Assembly (NCBI RefSeq): GCF_001949145.1
Contig: NW_019091443.1
Span: 592,315-656,314, forward strand
Length of the DNA stretch: 64,000 bases
Reading direction: 5' to 3'
Source: Acanthaster planci
Taxonomy: Eukaryota; Echinodermata; Asteroidea; Valvatida; Acanthasteridae
The notes under the pieces: model-generated
What the model was told of the DNA's origin: nothing
Databases searched by the model: none
Seen by the model: only the letters and a program-made list of their open reading frames with translations
Shown: positions 44,489 to 55,694 of the stretch, in pieces
Layout of the letters: every line of letters starts with the position of its first letter
Numbering within the stretch: the first letter of the stretch is position 1
Program-made: the position numbers and the translations under genes

Positions 44489-44732
44489 TGTGACAGCTCA
44501 TTTACATATCCCTCCTGGGCAGCGCCCTCGCTTGACCCTTGAGGTAAATCTCAGACTTAGCCTTTGTCTTGTAATGGGGAAAAATGGCACACTTCAAATA
44601 AGAATTAAAAAAATAAAGAAAAGACTTGAAGAAAATAAAACACTAAGGGAACTCGCTAAAAAAATACTTTCAATAGGATCAAAAAAGGGAGGAGTCGCAA
44701 GAAGTCTAAAAGAACAGGGATGCGGAAGCTGA
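44454..44732 (+). CDS. Hypothetical small ORF, Lys/Arg-rich C-terminus
   Basis: The frame of 92 codons ends with a basic stretch (RIKKIKKRLEENKTLRELAK, KILSIGSKKGGVARSLKEQG). It follows the previous ORF with a 35-nt overlap in another frame. I recognise no family. The basic helix could bind nucleic acid, which is inference only. Confidence 0.3.
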   Translation: MTKDQAGRTKHNVTAHLHIPPGQRPRLTLEVNLRLSLCLVMGKNGTLQIRIKKIKKRLEENKTLRELAKKILSIGSKKGGVARSLKEQGCGS

Positions 44733-46186
44733 AAGTTGATTCCAACAACAACAAAATCTTTTATTTCTTTTAAAAATATCCCCCCAAAAAAGGAAAGTAA
44801 TTGAAAAACTAAAAAAACCAGGACTGTGTCAAAAATCAGATTTAAAAATATTCACCCAAAGACTTGAAAATCTAGCCAAAACAATTGCAGAAACAAAACT
44901 TAAAATTTAGGAGAAATATGACCAAATTTTAGAAATTAGACCAATCCTAAACCAAAGTAAACCCACCACAGAATCAAGATAAGGCTTAACCAATCTAAAA
45001 CAAGACCAATCCAAACTAAAAGAAAAAAAAACAAGAACCAAAAAAACCAACACAGCACCTAAGAAAAGTTACAGATCAATTCAACTCAAGCGTTAACTAC
45101 CAAGCCCACTGCAGGTCTGAGCTTTCAGGGCAGAACTTGACTGGTATTAAATAGGTGTGTTACTTCACCGACTGCCAACCTGCTTACTGAGACTTAGGCT
45201 CAAAGCATGCCCACAGTGCCTATCCAGTTGCATGAGTCATCATCAAGTAAACAATTATGAGGGGCACAATGCAACTTTAGGATGGGTAGAGTAGGGGTTG
45301 CTACTCCTATACAGTGCGCGGACTTTTGCATTGACTACAAAGAAAAAACTAAGTTAAATCTGCCCCTGCTACACACACTTGCTTTAGTTGTTTCCCATTT
45401 TTGTCTTTGCAAGTTAAAGCATTCACATACCTTGTATTAGTTCAATTTTGGAATTTAACTTGACTCTACTGTTAGAAGTGAATTGTGTTCTTGAGTTTGA
45501 CTTATCTCTATTGATTGCAGTAGATTCTTTGAGGATTATTAGGTTTCTTCTTATAATTTATTTTGCTGGATTAGTCTTTCTGAGAGCATTGTATTTATAT
45601 GGAAATTCTATTTTTGTATCTTTTCAGGGTTTCAGTTTCCCCACCATTTTAAGATGCAGTCACCAAGAAAGAACTAGACACGGTAATGTACACCGTCCTT
45701 ATCGTGTCACATTTTGGGGTGTCACAATAAGTTAAACCAAGATTTATTAGGCAAGATCTCGAGGGGGCAAGTACTCAGGTCATTGGTTGCAGTGTGTTAC
45801 CAAGACTTGTATGCAGGCAAAAAGAAAGACCAAATGCCGAATAAAGTCAGAGACCTGTTTCAAGTCTCAGCAAAACTGGACAGATGCTGTCAATAAACTT
45901 TCTAGTCTCTAGACCTAAAAAAAGACCACTAGAGGGGCGCTGTCTTTTGAAAACCCCTTTATAGTAAAAGAAACTTTAGATAACAAATCACAAACGCATT
46001 CTTTTTACTTGAGTGAAACTGAGCAGACGTTTAAATTGAAACACATCAGCAATAACTTAAAAGGCAACAAAGTCGTTAGAGTAAAAAACCTACAGTTTGA
46101 AGCTGGATATATTAATGTGACTAACACTACTGAAATCCAGTAGCATACAAACTTAGACAGCAGACCTGCTGAAAGAGCACACGTTA
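44733..46186 (+). other. A-rich, T-poor strand-biased stretch with decayed frames
   Basis: Bases 44740-45070 are strongly A-biased and poor in T and G on the plus strand, with many stops in all frames. A later open stretch at 45714-45896 (GKISRGQVLRSLVAVCYQDL, then KVRDLFQVSAKLDRCCQ) is protein-like but unassigned. The composition differs sharply from the flanks, suggesting an inserted sequence of separate origin. Confidence 0.45.
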
Positions 46187-46417
46187 ATGGCAGACCCGCT
46201 GAAGTATGTATTGCAACAGAGCATAGAAGGGAAACAGAACCAGATCCAGCAGTGGTACATGGAACTAAACAACTCGCTGTTACAAGCAAACACACAAAGT
46301 ACTCTAGGAGAGCAGCTCACAATAATCGCTGAGCAAATTGAACAGCTAAACCAAGAAGTAACAGCGTTAGAATCGCAGTTAGGACAAGACAAACAGAAGA
46401 CACACGAGCAAGTTTAG
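46187..46417 (+). CDS. Hypothetical coiled-coil ORF
   Basis: The 76-codon frame MADPLKYVLQQSIEGKQNQI then LTIIAEQIEQLNQEVTALES has heptad-like spacing of I/L residues and reads as a coiled coil. The frame is open upstream for some codons too. Normal-looking codon content makes it more credible than the neighbours. No family was recognised. Confidence 0.4.
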   Translation: MADPLKYVLQQSIEGKQNQIQQWYMELNNSLLQANTQSTLGEQLTIIAEQIEQLNQEVTALESQLGQDKQKTHEQV

Positions 46418-46452
46418 TTGCACAGATCAATCACAAAAAAAAAACAACTTCA

Positions 46453-46623
46453 ATGCTCGAGGGGCAGAGACAAGCCTTAGAAGAGATTTACGAAGGTACT
46501 GAGACAACAGAGGGTTCTGAGGCAACAGAGGGCGACCCCCAGTACAGCTTGCAAGAGACTGAAATCAACGCAGAAGAGACAGAGACCATAACACAGCCCA
46601 AAGGCTTTTTCTACCGGGGATAA
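46453..46623 (+). CDS. Hypothetical acidic small ORF
   Basis: The 56-codon frame MLEGQRQALEEIYEGTETTE then GSEATEGDPQYSLQETEINA ends in PKGFFYRG and a TAA. It is very acidic with a short internal repeat (ETTEGSEATEG). It follows the coiled-coil ORF by 35 nt on the same strand, so the two may have belonged to one element or gene. Function is unknown. Confidence 0.35.
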   Translation: MLEGQRQALEEIYEGTETTEGSEATEGDPQYSLQETEINAEETETITQPKGFFYRG

Positions 46624-46739
46624 GTAGGCCTGTGCTTGATAGACTTCACCCCCAAAGCTCGTCTCAACCAATACCCCAGGGCGAAAGAGGAAGCATCGTG
46701 TTTGTAGCAACTACCAAAGCTAGCAATTAGTGGCAGACA

Positions 46740-49700
46740 TGCTCTCACAGATGTAGATTAACATGTCATTTATTCTCGAGTGAAACATCATGGAATAATA
46801 CTGAATGGCTGAACATCAAAAATGTCGGTGAACATCACTCATGGAACATCATAGAACATCATACTCATAGAGCATTGTGCGATCTAACAATGAAGAAGAT
46901 GTAACCAACAGTATTGAGAACAGATCTCACCAAATAATTAAGGATCTTACATGTTCAAATAGACAATAAACATTGAGATATTTGCTAGATGAAAGTTCAA
47001 AAGACTCAGTTCAAAAGTTCAAAAGACTTCATCCCAAGATATAACCATATTCCTTGAACAAATTTGCATATGAAATGGATGGGTATATGTAGATAGAAAT
47101 GACACAAACTTTGATCTAATAAACCTCTGTTTCTAGCACAAATCGTATATATTAAAGATTAGTATTGAGCAATATAAGGTAAGACAAGTATTTACCTCGT
47201 GGGCCTGTAGTTGGGTAGCTAAAAATAATGCAGGATGGTTACAAAAACCAACAGAATTAAGCCATCTTCTAGCAGCAACCTGCTGAGCCTATTGTTGAGA
47301 ATTATGCCATGTGAAATCAGTGCAAAGCATTATGGGAAAGTTCAAACTAAAGCTACATAATTTCTCTAACAATCACTATAAAGTACAAGAATACCTTAAT
47401 TAAAGACAAACTGCAGTATCACAATTTTAAGTAACCTCTTACATTGTGTATAAACTGCTTTTCCATGTAGTCACTTGACTATACAACAATCATGACCAAA
47501 ACAAACATGGCCGCCTCCTTAAGAAAGCACCTGTGCATGTTAAGTGACACAAAAAAAAGTGATCTTCAATTGAACTATATCAAAGTCAAGTAGCAAGGCA
47601 AAAATTGGCAATGTATGAGAAAACTGTTTCACTGGATTTCGCTACAGTCATGACAGTGGTATCACCTGGCTACTGCAGCATAGACTGGTTTGACACTCGA
47701 TCCCAGGTGTGTCTTTCAAAGTACACCAAGCGTCCAAAAGGGTGACATTAACGCTAAACAAAGAAGTGCCTAATCTGTTGAGCTTACATAAAGTTAAACT
47801 TTTGCCCAACGTTATTTATGAAGGCAAGCACAATTTAAAACTCGCGTTTATTCATTGTGTGAAGGTCAATTTACATAACTCCTTTGCTCAGTGCTGTCGC
47901 TTGACAGTTTGGCTGAGACCGTACAGTTCATGTAAGTACATGTAGATAGCCATAAGCTAGTGGTGAGTCATTCACCTTTAAGCCACAGTAGAGCCAACAG
48001 GCACTGTACACCTTTAGTAGTTGACACTTTCTTCAAGTTTCCATGTGCTACTGCAATGCTCGTTGGCTGGGGTAAGTGTACTTTTTTAACATACTCTGAT
48101 GATGTATTCAGTGTTCTCTTATAATGTATAATGTTTCCGATTAAAGGTATAATGGTTTTCTTCAGGCCAACTTTATTGTCTAAAGTTTAGCTATGAATTC
48201 CCTGGTGATTTCAGATTAACTCTTCCAGTCCTTTGATAGTTAACAGTGAATTAGGGAAACCAAGAATTAGAGTTGTTGTATTTCATGGCATTGAAAGATG
48301 AATAGTGTGTATGAAAAATTATTAGTTTGTATAACATATTTGTAAGAGCTCTGTGTTTGTTGCATTTCTTATTTACAAAGTACTTTTAGAACAATCCAAC
48401 TTGATTTGCGAGGAGGCAAAGCTCAAGCCACTTGGGGAGTGTCAGGATCAGTTTAGTTTCTTATTATATTGATTCATTTCTTCCCTTAGACAGTAAGAAC
48501 AATGTACATATGTGGACTAGTGAACTGTGTGGATTTATTCATGCTCCATGTGTTAGGTGCACTGCATGTGTGGCCCATGGTACAATGAAGTTTCTTTAAT
48601 CCTCAAGTGGCCGCATATTTAATGAAGTGTAAACAGTTTTGCCCTCCCTTCAGTGCAGCTAAGGATCAGCCAGACACCAGTTTTATTACCCAGTACTGGG
48701 AAGCCTATTGTTCATGTTTAGTTAAGCAACTTTCCCCATGTCACAACTGCAGTCAGTTAAACACCATTGCCAACGTTTATAACAGTCGGTCTTCAGACAT
48801 GCTAGATGTGGTATCTACTGAGCCTCTATAGACTCAACGACCGAGGTGTAAAACGCCTAAAATGCCAAACATTAGAGAGTTGACCTGTTCCGTTAGCAAT
48901 GAGCAAGGAGAACTCATGAACAAAGGTGCCGGAATTTTGATTGATCTAGCTGTTTTTTAACTTATGTTGTAGAGAGTTGGTCACGGACTAATTTTTTTAA
49001 AATGCGTACTGTATATAATAAAAAGACGAAAACAAGATGGCAAAAAACCCTAATCCTATGCTAGAGTTAAACAGCTGTGACCTTGCAGTTATGGAAATAA
49101 GAAAATAAAATTGATTAGCAAATTTGCTAATCATACTGTCATTTGATTAGCATTATGATGAAATTGACTAGCAAAAAAAATTAAATGGGCCTAATTAAGA
49201 ACCATTACATGTAAACATGTACCATGGTATACAGAATGATTCCCCTCATGAAAACATCCGAAAAATTGTGAATGGCTTTGATTGTGGCCTCTTACAATCT
49301 ACATAACTCACAATGAAGAACAATATGTCTTCCAACTGATTCTCTTGTTTCAGCCATATTTCTACCTCCATATTTCAGCCATGGCATATCTCTCTGCCAT
49401 TTTTCAACGGTACATTTGGACGGTGCTTTTGGCACTTTTATTGCGTATTGATCACCACGAAATGGCAAAAGTCGACATGTGCTTACATATGTGTGAAGGT
49501 ATTGTGCTGGGGTGTATGAACATATGTGTGCTCGTACCATACAATACCGAGCTACACGTGCTATATAATCCTACCAAATTGCTGCAACCTCATTTCCCCC
49601 ACGATCTGTGGGCCTCGTGCTGTGCCAAAGTAGGACAAGAAATTGGGGGCGAGTTTCTTTTGTCAAACACTTCATTTTTGCAGTGAAGCCGCTTCGCTGG

Positions 49701-51170
49701 GCCACTTTCGATCCGTGCTGTGAGCTCACGAGGTGCACGGTGGCCAGTGAGGATGGGTTGTGTGGCCATTGCCATGCATAAGTTTAAAAAAAATTTCTAT
49801 TCCCAAAAATTGCACATCAGTTTCATGTTTGTTTTGCTTTTTGTGCAAAATGTATCACATTTTGTGATGCCAATCCAGCTGTTTCCATCATTGCCTTGTA
49901 AACACAGAAACCAAAGTTTACAGGCTTCAAAAGATCAAAGACAACAGTGGTAGCGGGTTTGGAAGCACGCTGTTGATTAAGTCTCTTTCTTTTACGAGAG
50001 ACTCTACAAAGTGGGTTGCAGCATCTGGGCCTCTGTAGATTTCACTGTTTGTGCAGACACTGTCATATGGCACAACAGTGTAAGAATAACCGCATGGCTT
50101 ATGAATGTGTGTGTGTTAAGGGTGGTGGTTGTTGAGGGTTGGCTGAAACAGTCTTCAGTGGTTCTAACACAAATTCACATCAGCATAGATTATGAAAGGA
50201 GCGCTTTGCTTGTATTTGTAGCTTTTAAACTTCAGCATGTTTTTCCTTCTTCGGGTAACTCAACTTTTGAAGGAGCACTGTCTGGTCCTCGGTATCTTCA
50301 TTATGTTGGCCGAGTTATTTTTGTTTGTTAAAATGTGACAGACAACGATAACAGAAATGCTTTTTTCCACTGTGGTGGTCTAAACTGCTTGAAAAAAAAG
50401 TCTACAAAAGTTTTTGATCCAACAGTAGTGAGAAACTGTATGTCTGAGTCTTGTTCAGGTTTCTTGTTTTGGCTTGCCATCAAACAAAAGCAGGTTGATT
50501 TTTTTTTGTCGAAAAACCGTTTACTGATGTGTAAGGGCAGCACACCGTCTTTTTTGTTTTGTAACTGTACACGTTTATCCGTAAATTTTTTTGACATTCA
50601 ATGCGAGAAACTTGACACACTGGGGTAGGAAAATCAACATTTGTAAAATTTAACCGTCAGAATCTGTGTAAGTCTAGGTTCTTTCTTTATACTTCGTTTG
50701 ATTCTACTTGTTGTTTGACCTTGTCTGATTATAACCCAAAAGCAGCTCTCAAACACCATCGTATACATTGTTGATCTTCGTTTGTTACGTTCATGATGGC
50801 TTTTAAGTAATAGGTCTTTGGGAAGGGGTATGTAAGAACTTCCTCCCAAGGGATGATATCGCATCACATTGATATAAAATGCCTTGACATAATCAAGTAC
50901 CTAGCCAGATCCTCTATGGATAAATGCTTCAAACTTTGCTAAAGGTTCTTCTCATTGCTCAGCCAATACTCAGTTTGGGTTTTGCATGCTTAACACGACA
51001 CTGTTCTGACTTTGAAACTTAAACCACACTGTGATGACGTCTTCTTCTTTTGGTCTTTCTTTATAAAACATGACTTTGATCACTGTTTGTAATTTCAAGC
51101 TGCCCAATTCTCTCAACTCAAACTTAACTTAACCTTCTATGTCTCTTTTGTGTGAACGAAAAAATCGTAT
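46740..51170. other. Long stretch without recognised feature
   Basis: This 4.4 kb is AT-rich with scattered short ORFs on both strands. None of these ORFs has splice-compatible ends or a recognised domain. No USP34 exon was recognised here. Confidence 0.45.
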
Positions 51171-51174
51171 CAGA

Positions 51175-51474
51175 TATTAATATACGTTGAGTAAGGGCAA
51201 ACCTGTTAGATATAATTAACATTTCCCCAACGCAAAAATACATCTTGAAAATAGTTCGTGGTACCCGCTGCTTCATTTTACTTGGACCAGCCAGCCGACC
51301 CTGGCAAGGTCGGTGGTCCAGTGGTTAAGACATCTGCACTAGTAAGCAGGAGGTTGTGGGTTCGAGTCCCACCCGAGTAAGCTTGTGAGGTTTTTTCGCA
51401 AGCTCTCAGACAAGCACTGAGCATACTATGCTTATTAATATACGGCGGGTAAGGCAAACCCGTTATATATAATA
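51175..51474. repeat. 42-bp direct repeats flanking a tRNA-like unit
   Basis: tattaatatacgttgagtaa (51175) and tattaatatacggcgggtaa (51433) start two copies of about 42 bp that share gggcaaacc-gtta-atataat. They lie 258 bp apart on either side of the tRNA-like sequence. Confidence 0.75.
51307..51382 (+). mobile_element. tRNA-derived SINE head or tRNA pseudogene
   Basis: An A box (tggtccagtgg, 51314-51324) and B box (ggttcgagtcc, 51359-51369) are spaced as in RNA polymerase III tRNA genes. The T arm gtggg/cccac is perfect. The anticodon stem is ctgc/gcag with an 8-base loop, one too long, and the acceptor stem pairs only partly, so it is not a working tRNA. A T-run (gttttttc) follows at about 51390 and could stop transcription. 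Confidence 0.7.
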
Positions 51475-51660
51475 ATATATACCATTTTTTATAAAATTAC
51501 CCCATTCTCATATCAAGAGAATGTCTTTTTTATCTGTGTGTTTACAACTGTCATCTTCTTATTTTCACATGGCTGTCAGTGGAGGGTTTTTATTGATCAA
51601 AGTATAGAATTCTTCTAGATGTGGTGGAAGGTAGTAATGGGGCATTGTCTTTTTAATACC

Positions 51661-51807
51661 AGTTTATATTTTTTAAGTCTAGTTGTTTTTGGTCCCCCGA
51701 CTTAACCGCGCTGCTAGCCCCAGTTTGGACTCCCTGACTAAAGACTGTGCCTCTGGCCTGACTGCATCAACCGGTGGAGACTGAGTGATTGGCGGCATGA
51801 TGGGTGA
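51661..51807 (+). other. Possible short exon-like stretch
   Basis: After a ctag acceptor at about 51682 the frame reads LFLVPRLNRAASPSLDSLTK, then DCASGLTASTGGD and a TGA, and a gtgagt follows at 51804. The reading is protein-like, but the stop lies before the donor, so it would be a terminal or noncoding exon. No family was recognised. Confidence 0.2.
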
Positions 51808-52110
51808 GTTCTAGAGACATGTCTCTTGAACTCTCTTACCCTACTACTGTAATTACATATGCAATCAAATACTACCATATTTAACAATAAATTTGAAGGT
51901 ACATTCTATAAAAATAAAAGTTCCAGAAGGAACTGTGACTTTTATCACAAAGTAGAGTTTCACTGCAAAGCTACATAAAGGAAATACAGTGTATGGAATG
52001 TTCAGGACTGGGAAGAGTTATTAATTTTTGGATTGTATAATTTGTTTCAACACACATAGCTCATCAGAATGGTCATTACCAGTAAACACTTTTTATAAAA
52101 TCAATCTTAC

Positions 52111-52249
52111 TTGCATAGGATGCGTTGGTGTCACTGATTCCAAATGAAGAGCAGCCTCCTTTTCTAGATCAAGCTCTCTTGGCGGGGGGCCTTTGGAAGG
52201 AGATTCAGATGGAATCTTTGCTTGGTCAGACACCTTTGTTCTTTTATTG
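52111..52249 (-). CDS. Candidate minus-strand exon of an unknown gene
   Basis: On the minus strand, acceptor ttcctttattaag is followed by NKRTKVSDQAKIPSESPSKG, PPPRELDLEKEAALHLESVT and PTHPMQ, ending at a perfect gtaaga donor. The 139-nt stretch is open in one frame with even codon use and Ser/Pro/Glu-rich, linker-like content. No partner exon was found on this strand. It could be an exon of another gene, or of a displaced part of the USP34 gene if the assembly is inverted here. Confidence 0.4.
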
Positions 52250-52818
52250 CTTAATAAAGGAAACGTAAGATACAAAAGATTATCAGAATTAAAGAATTGG
52301 CCTCATTGATGACAGACCAAGCAGCATGTTCATCAATCTTTGCATCATAAAGTTTAATAATAAACAAGCTCCACTCTTAAAGGGAGGTTACACCTTTTTT
52401 TTTTTTGGTCATGATTTTACAAGATTGGCTGATTTGGGATTGTACATTGAAATAAAATCCCAGCAGAACCCACGTGTGTTCACTCAGGCCTGCGGGTGTA
52501 TCAATTTAGTTGGGATAGTATGGGGTGGCACACAACAGAGGTAGTCATCTGGTCCTGTCTTCTGCGATACGGCTTTGAATTTTGATCAAAAGAGGCAGCG
52601 GTGGAGAGGCGTAGCCAGTGTTCAATACTTGTGCATGCCGTAGTCTCACATTTAGACGTCGCACCGCGTGTTGCCAACATAGAGTACAACATAAACCATT
52701 GAAAATATTTCTTGTAGGGGTTTTCCTGAAGATATACCCAACATATATATTTGCAGTGGACATTTTTAATGACACACATGATCAAGCCAAATTTGCAAAA
52801 GTTTTTTTAAAAGAGATA

Positions 52819-53365
52819 CAGCCGACTCTCATTAATACAACGGCCTTGGGACTTTCTAAATTAGCTCGTATTATCCGGACCTCGTCTTATGCGAAAGCTG
52901 CTGTCCAGCTTGTCACGTGTGTAAGCGATCGACTGCATCGTTAAGCGTACATTAACATTTTAGGTGGTAACCAACATCAGTGCTGTGCTTGTTGCACAAA
53001 AAGGGTGGGAACCAGTTATTGGTGGTGTGGATCGGCCAGTAGAAGGCGAATAAATGATTGAGTATTGTACGTTTTAATTTGAAACAGCGTGTGGGTTTGG
53101 TGAAAAATTAAGTGAGGGATGCAAATTCAATGGATTGACTGATTGACAAGTTACCTTCAAAAACACTTGTGGTAATTAGATGGATAACAATACATTTGCT
53201 GGGACCCCCAAAATGCTCGTCTTAAATGGAATCTTGTAACACGCGAGCTCGTATTATGTATTTTTTTCCTCATAGGCATGTTCATAATTCAGTCCGGACT
53301 GGCAAATATACTCGTCTTAACAGGAGTCTCATCTAACCCGAGCTCGTATTACCGTGAGTCGACTG
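52819..53365. mobile_element. pogo/Tc1-mariner-like MITE, 547 bp, TA target site
   Basis: The left end cagccgactctcattaatac and the right end, on the other strand, cagtcgactcacggtaatac form inverted repeats, and both are flanked by TA (52817-52818 and 53366-53367). The CAGT-RACTC start and the TA duplication fit pogo/Tigger-type elements. Subterminal gctcgtatta motifs repeat at both ends. No transposase frame is inside. Confidence 0.85.
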
Positions 53366-54284
53366 TATTTGATTCCACCACGCCTAGTTTGACTGTTCCA
53401 TTAGTTGGAACTGAAGCAGCAATAGTACAGCCCAAAATTAAAAAGTGGGTCAAATGGTACGGAGTGCAATTTGTACGTGTATATCATCATTCATTACACT
53501 AAATTTATGGAGCACAAGAACTCACAAAAAAGTAAGTTAAATAATTTTTGTTACAATATTTGGGGACCCTGTTCCTGTCTTACAGAAGGGAGACCTACAT
53601 TTTAACTTTTGGATTCACTTTGTTAGATGACTATGTCATCATGCTTCATAACTGTAGGGTTGATGTTGTGAAAAAAGGAAAATTTCTGTGAGTGTTTTGA
53701 CACATGACACATGGTGGAGTCAAATTTGCATGGCTTGTTTAAATTTATCAGTAAGAAAGTCACATTTTCTTACAATTTACAATCTGAAATTTAAAAAAAA
53801 AAATAGGATTAGCACAATAAACAGAGTGTTACCTTTGGTTTTGGGGGACTGCGGACTAGTTTTGCAAAATTAAATTAACAAAAAAATGGGTGGGGGTTGC
53901 CTAACTATACAATCCCCAGCTGATTTAGGGGTATGCAGTTAACTACAGTTCTCGGTTCTCATTCCACCGACTTATTTCATGTTTGAGAAAAATCAAGGAA
54001 AACACAGCAGCCCTTCCCAAGGTCAAATTGAAAATCTCATAATTTCTCTTGCACAAAACCCGAGCACTACAGGGCATTGCAAGTGAGAGAACAATGTACT
54101 CACAGGGTCCGTCTGCAAATGAACAGGCACTGAAGCGCCCTTGCCCTTTAAAAAGAGTATTTTCTCAAGGCTAAGAGTAATCAGTAAATTTTCCTTGAAC
54201 TTGAAGTAATACACCTCTTTGACAATGCAACACTATGGATTCAGGTAAACGGCTTTGATATCCGTGATGTGACATGATCCTGTA

Positions 54285-54365
54285 CAGTCAACTCACGTTA
54301 TTACGAGTGCCGGCGGACTTTCACAATTCTGTCATTATAGCCGGAGCGTCGTTAAAACCGGAGCT
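54285..54365 (+). mobile_element. Single pogo-like terminal repeat
   Basis: A TA followed by cagtcaactcacgttattac and then gagtgccggcgg matches the end structure of the MITE at 52819. The inverted partner was not found, so it is a broken or truncated relative. Confidence 0.65.
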
Positions 54366-54830
54366 TAATTTTTCAAACTCATTTTGCACAAGTTTAAAGC
54401 CAGTTTATGTCTGTTGTAATCATGTACAGGTACACTGATACTGCACACATGAAAAGACGATGTTATCTGTCTCTTATTGATGCTTAATTTTAATCTAATG
54501 TTGATGAATAAAATGACATAAATAAAGTACATTTAAAAGTCAAATATTGGACAATCTGGATCAGAAGAAACTGAGAAGAATAGCCGAGTGAGAAGAAACA
54601 TTCAAGTCCATGCTGGTAAGTATGTCACACGTCCCAAGTGTATATTTTGCTTTCGTCATGAATTGGCTAAAACCAGTCAAAAGAGGGTGCCACTATTACT
54701 GGTATGTCCAGGGTTTTTGTTGAGATGTAGATAAGATCATTTTTCTAGTGGAATTTTTCTTTTATACACACAACAACAAAAGACAATGTGATTTATTTGT
54801 GTAGTTAGTTTTAATAGCCAGAAATCAACG

Positions 54831-54897
54831 GCCACCAGATCACTTGCCTAATTGCTTCCTCTTGAATAGGAAGCAATTAGGTAAGTGATCTGGTGGC
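54831..54897. repeat. 30-bp near-perfect inverted repeat (hairpin)
   Basis: The arm gccaccagatcacttgccta + attgcttcct (54831-54860) is followed by loop cttgaat and then its reverse complement (54868-54897) with one mismatch. It would form a long stable stem if transcribed. Confidence 0.93.
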
Positions 54898-54939
54898 AAT
54901 AGTAAGAGCTACTGCTTAAAATGTCAACCTGTCTTTTCT

Positions 54940-55265
54940 GAGTGCCCCCATTGTCCGTTTGCAGGAATAAAAAAAAAGAAACTTGGCCCACATGTCCGCA
55001 CTTGTGGGCCTATTCACATTGCACTTTATCACCATCTACGTATTAAATTGGTTAAAGATCGGCGAGATGAAACAGGGTTACCTTCTGTGCGCCCCTATTG
55101 TACCTTTGCAGGAATAAAAAAGAAACCTGGCCTGTGAGTGCTGCACTTGTGAGTCTATTCACAGTGCACGGTCGGGAAATCGCAGGAGGGGATTAGCAAC
55201 AACTCACAATGTAGTGTATCACCATCCATTCAATTGAGATAAAGATCGGCGAGATGAAACAACAT
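54940..55265. repeat. Direct repeats upstream of the Gypsy relic, probably LTR or leader
   Basis: tttgcaggaataaaa occurs at about 54958 and 55096 (138 bp apart), each followed by agaaac-tggcc, cacttgtg-g-ctattcaca and tgcac. A tatcaccatc...aaagatcggcgagatgaaac block occurs at about 55028 and 55218. The ggaataaaa motif could be a polyadenylation signal in an LTR. The region sits directly before the gag-like frame. Confidence 0.65.
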
Positions 55266-55296
55266 TAGGGAAGGGATCTTCCGGGCACGGCCTACA

Positions 55297-55687
55297 ATGT
55301 TGGAAGAAGCCGTGAGGGCAGCCTTGGCGATCAAAGGTTTCCACAAAATAGAGGAACAGAGAGAGGGTAGAAGGCCAAAATATGCTAGGATATTAGATAC
55401 TGACACAGAGCGTCTTAGAGGAAATAAAGAAGGAGATGATGGCAGTATGTAAGCGTCTTGAGAATAAGATCAACCAAAGTCATCAGGAAATAAAAGAGCT
55501 AAGGGGAGAAGGGCGCAACCAAGGGGAAGGTAACGCTCGTCCAGCAGCTCAGAGCACTACGGCTGACAAAAACCATGGAAGGGGAGAAATACCAGCCGGC
55601 GACCTCATTTATTATAGGTGTAGGCAGAAGGGACACATTGTGAGAAACTGTAAACAGTCTACTGGGCAAAGCAGACGTTTTACGTGA
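55297..55687 (+). pseudogene. Ty3/Gypsy gag relic with nucleocapsid zinc knuckle
   Basis: A frame starting MLEEAVRAALAIKGFHKIEE runs from 55297 and is lost at a stop near 55436, where the next frame (55436-55687) continues through KNHGRGEIPAGD to RCRQKGHIVRNCKQ. The CX2CX4HX4C knuckle has Tyr (TAT, 55610-55612) in place of the first Cys. It is the C-terminal part of a retrotransposon Gag, broken by a frameshift and a lost zinc ligand. Confidence 0.75.
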
Positions 55688-55694
55688 AACGAGG

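Noticed and set aside
44174-46623. Endogenous virus or Polinton
   Set aside because: No polymerase, integrase, ATPase, protease or capsid motif could be seen; it was kept as unassigned ORFs only.
47690-47900. Faint likeness of 47870-47900 to 44495-44535 (ttacataact/ttacatatcc ... cgcttgac)
   Set aside because: The match is short and interrupted, not enough to call a repeat.
49282-49686. 134-residue ORF
   Set aside because: It has no domain, no homologous pattern that I know and no splice context; a chance frame in a long noncoding stretch is likelier.
51307-51382. Functional tRNA gene
   Set aside because: The anticodon loop has eight bases and the acceptor stem pairs only in part, so it was annotated as SINE-like or a pseudogene.
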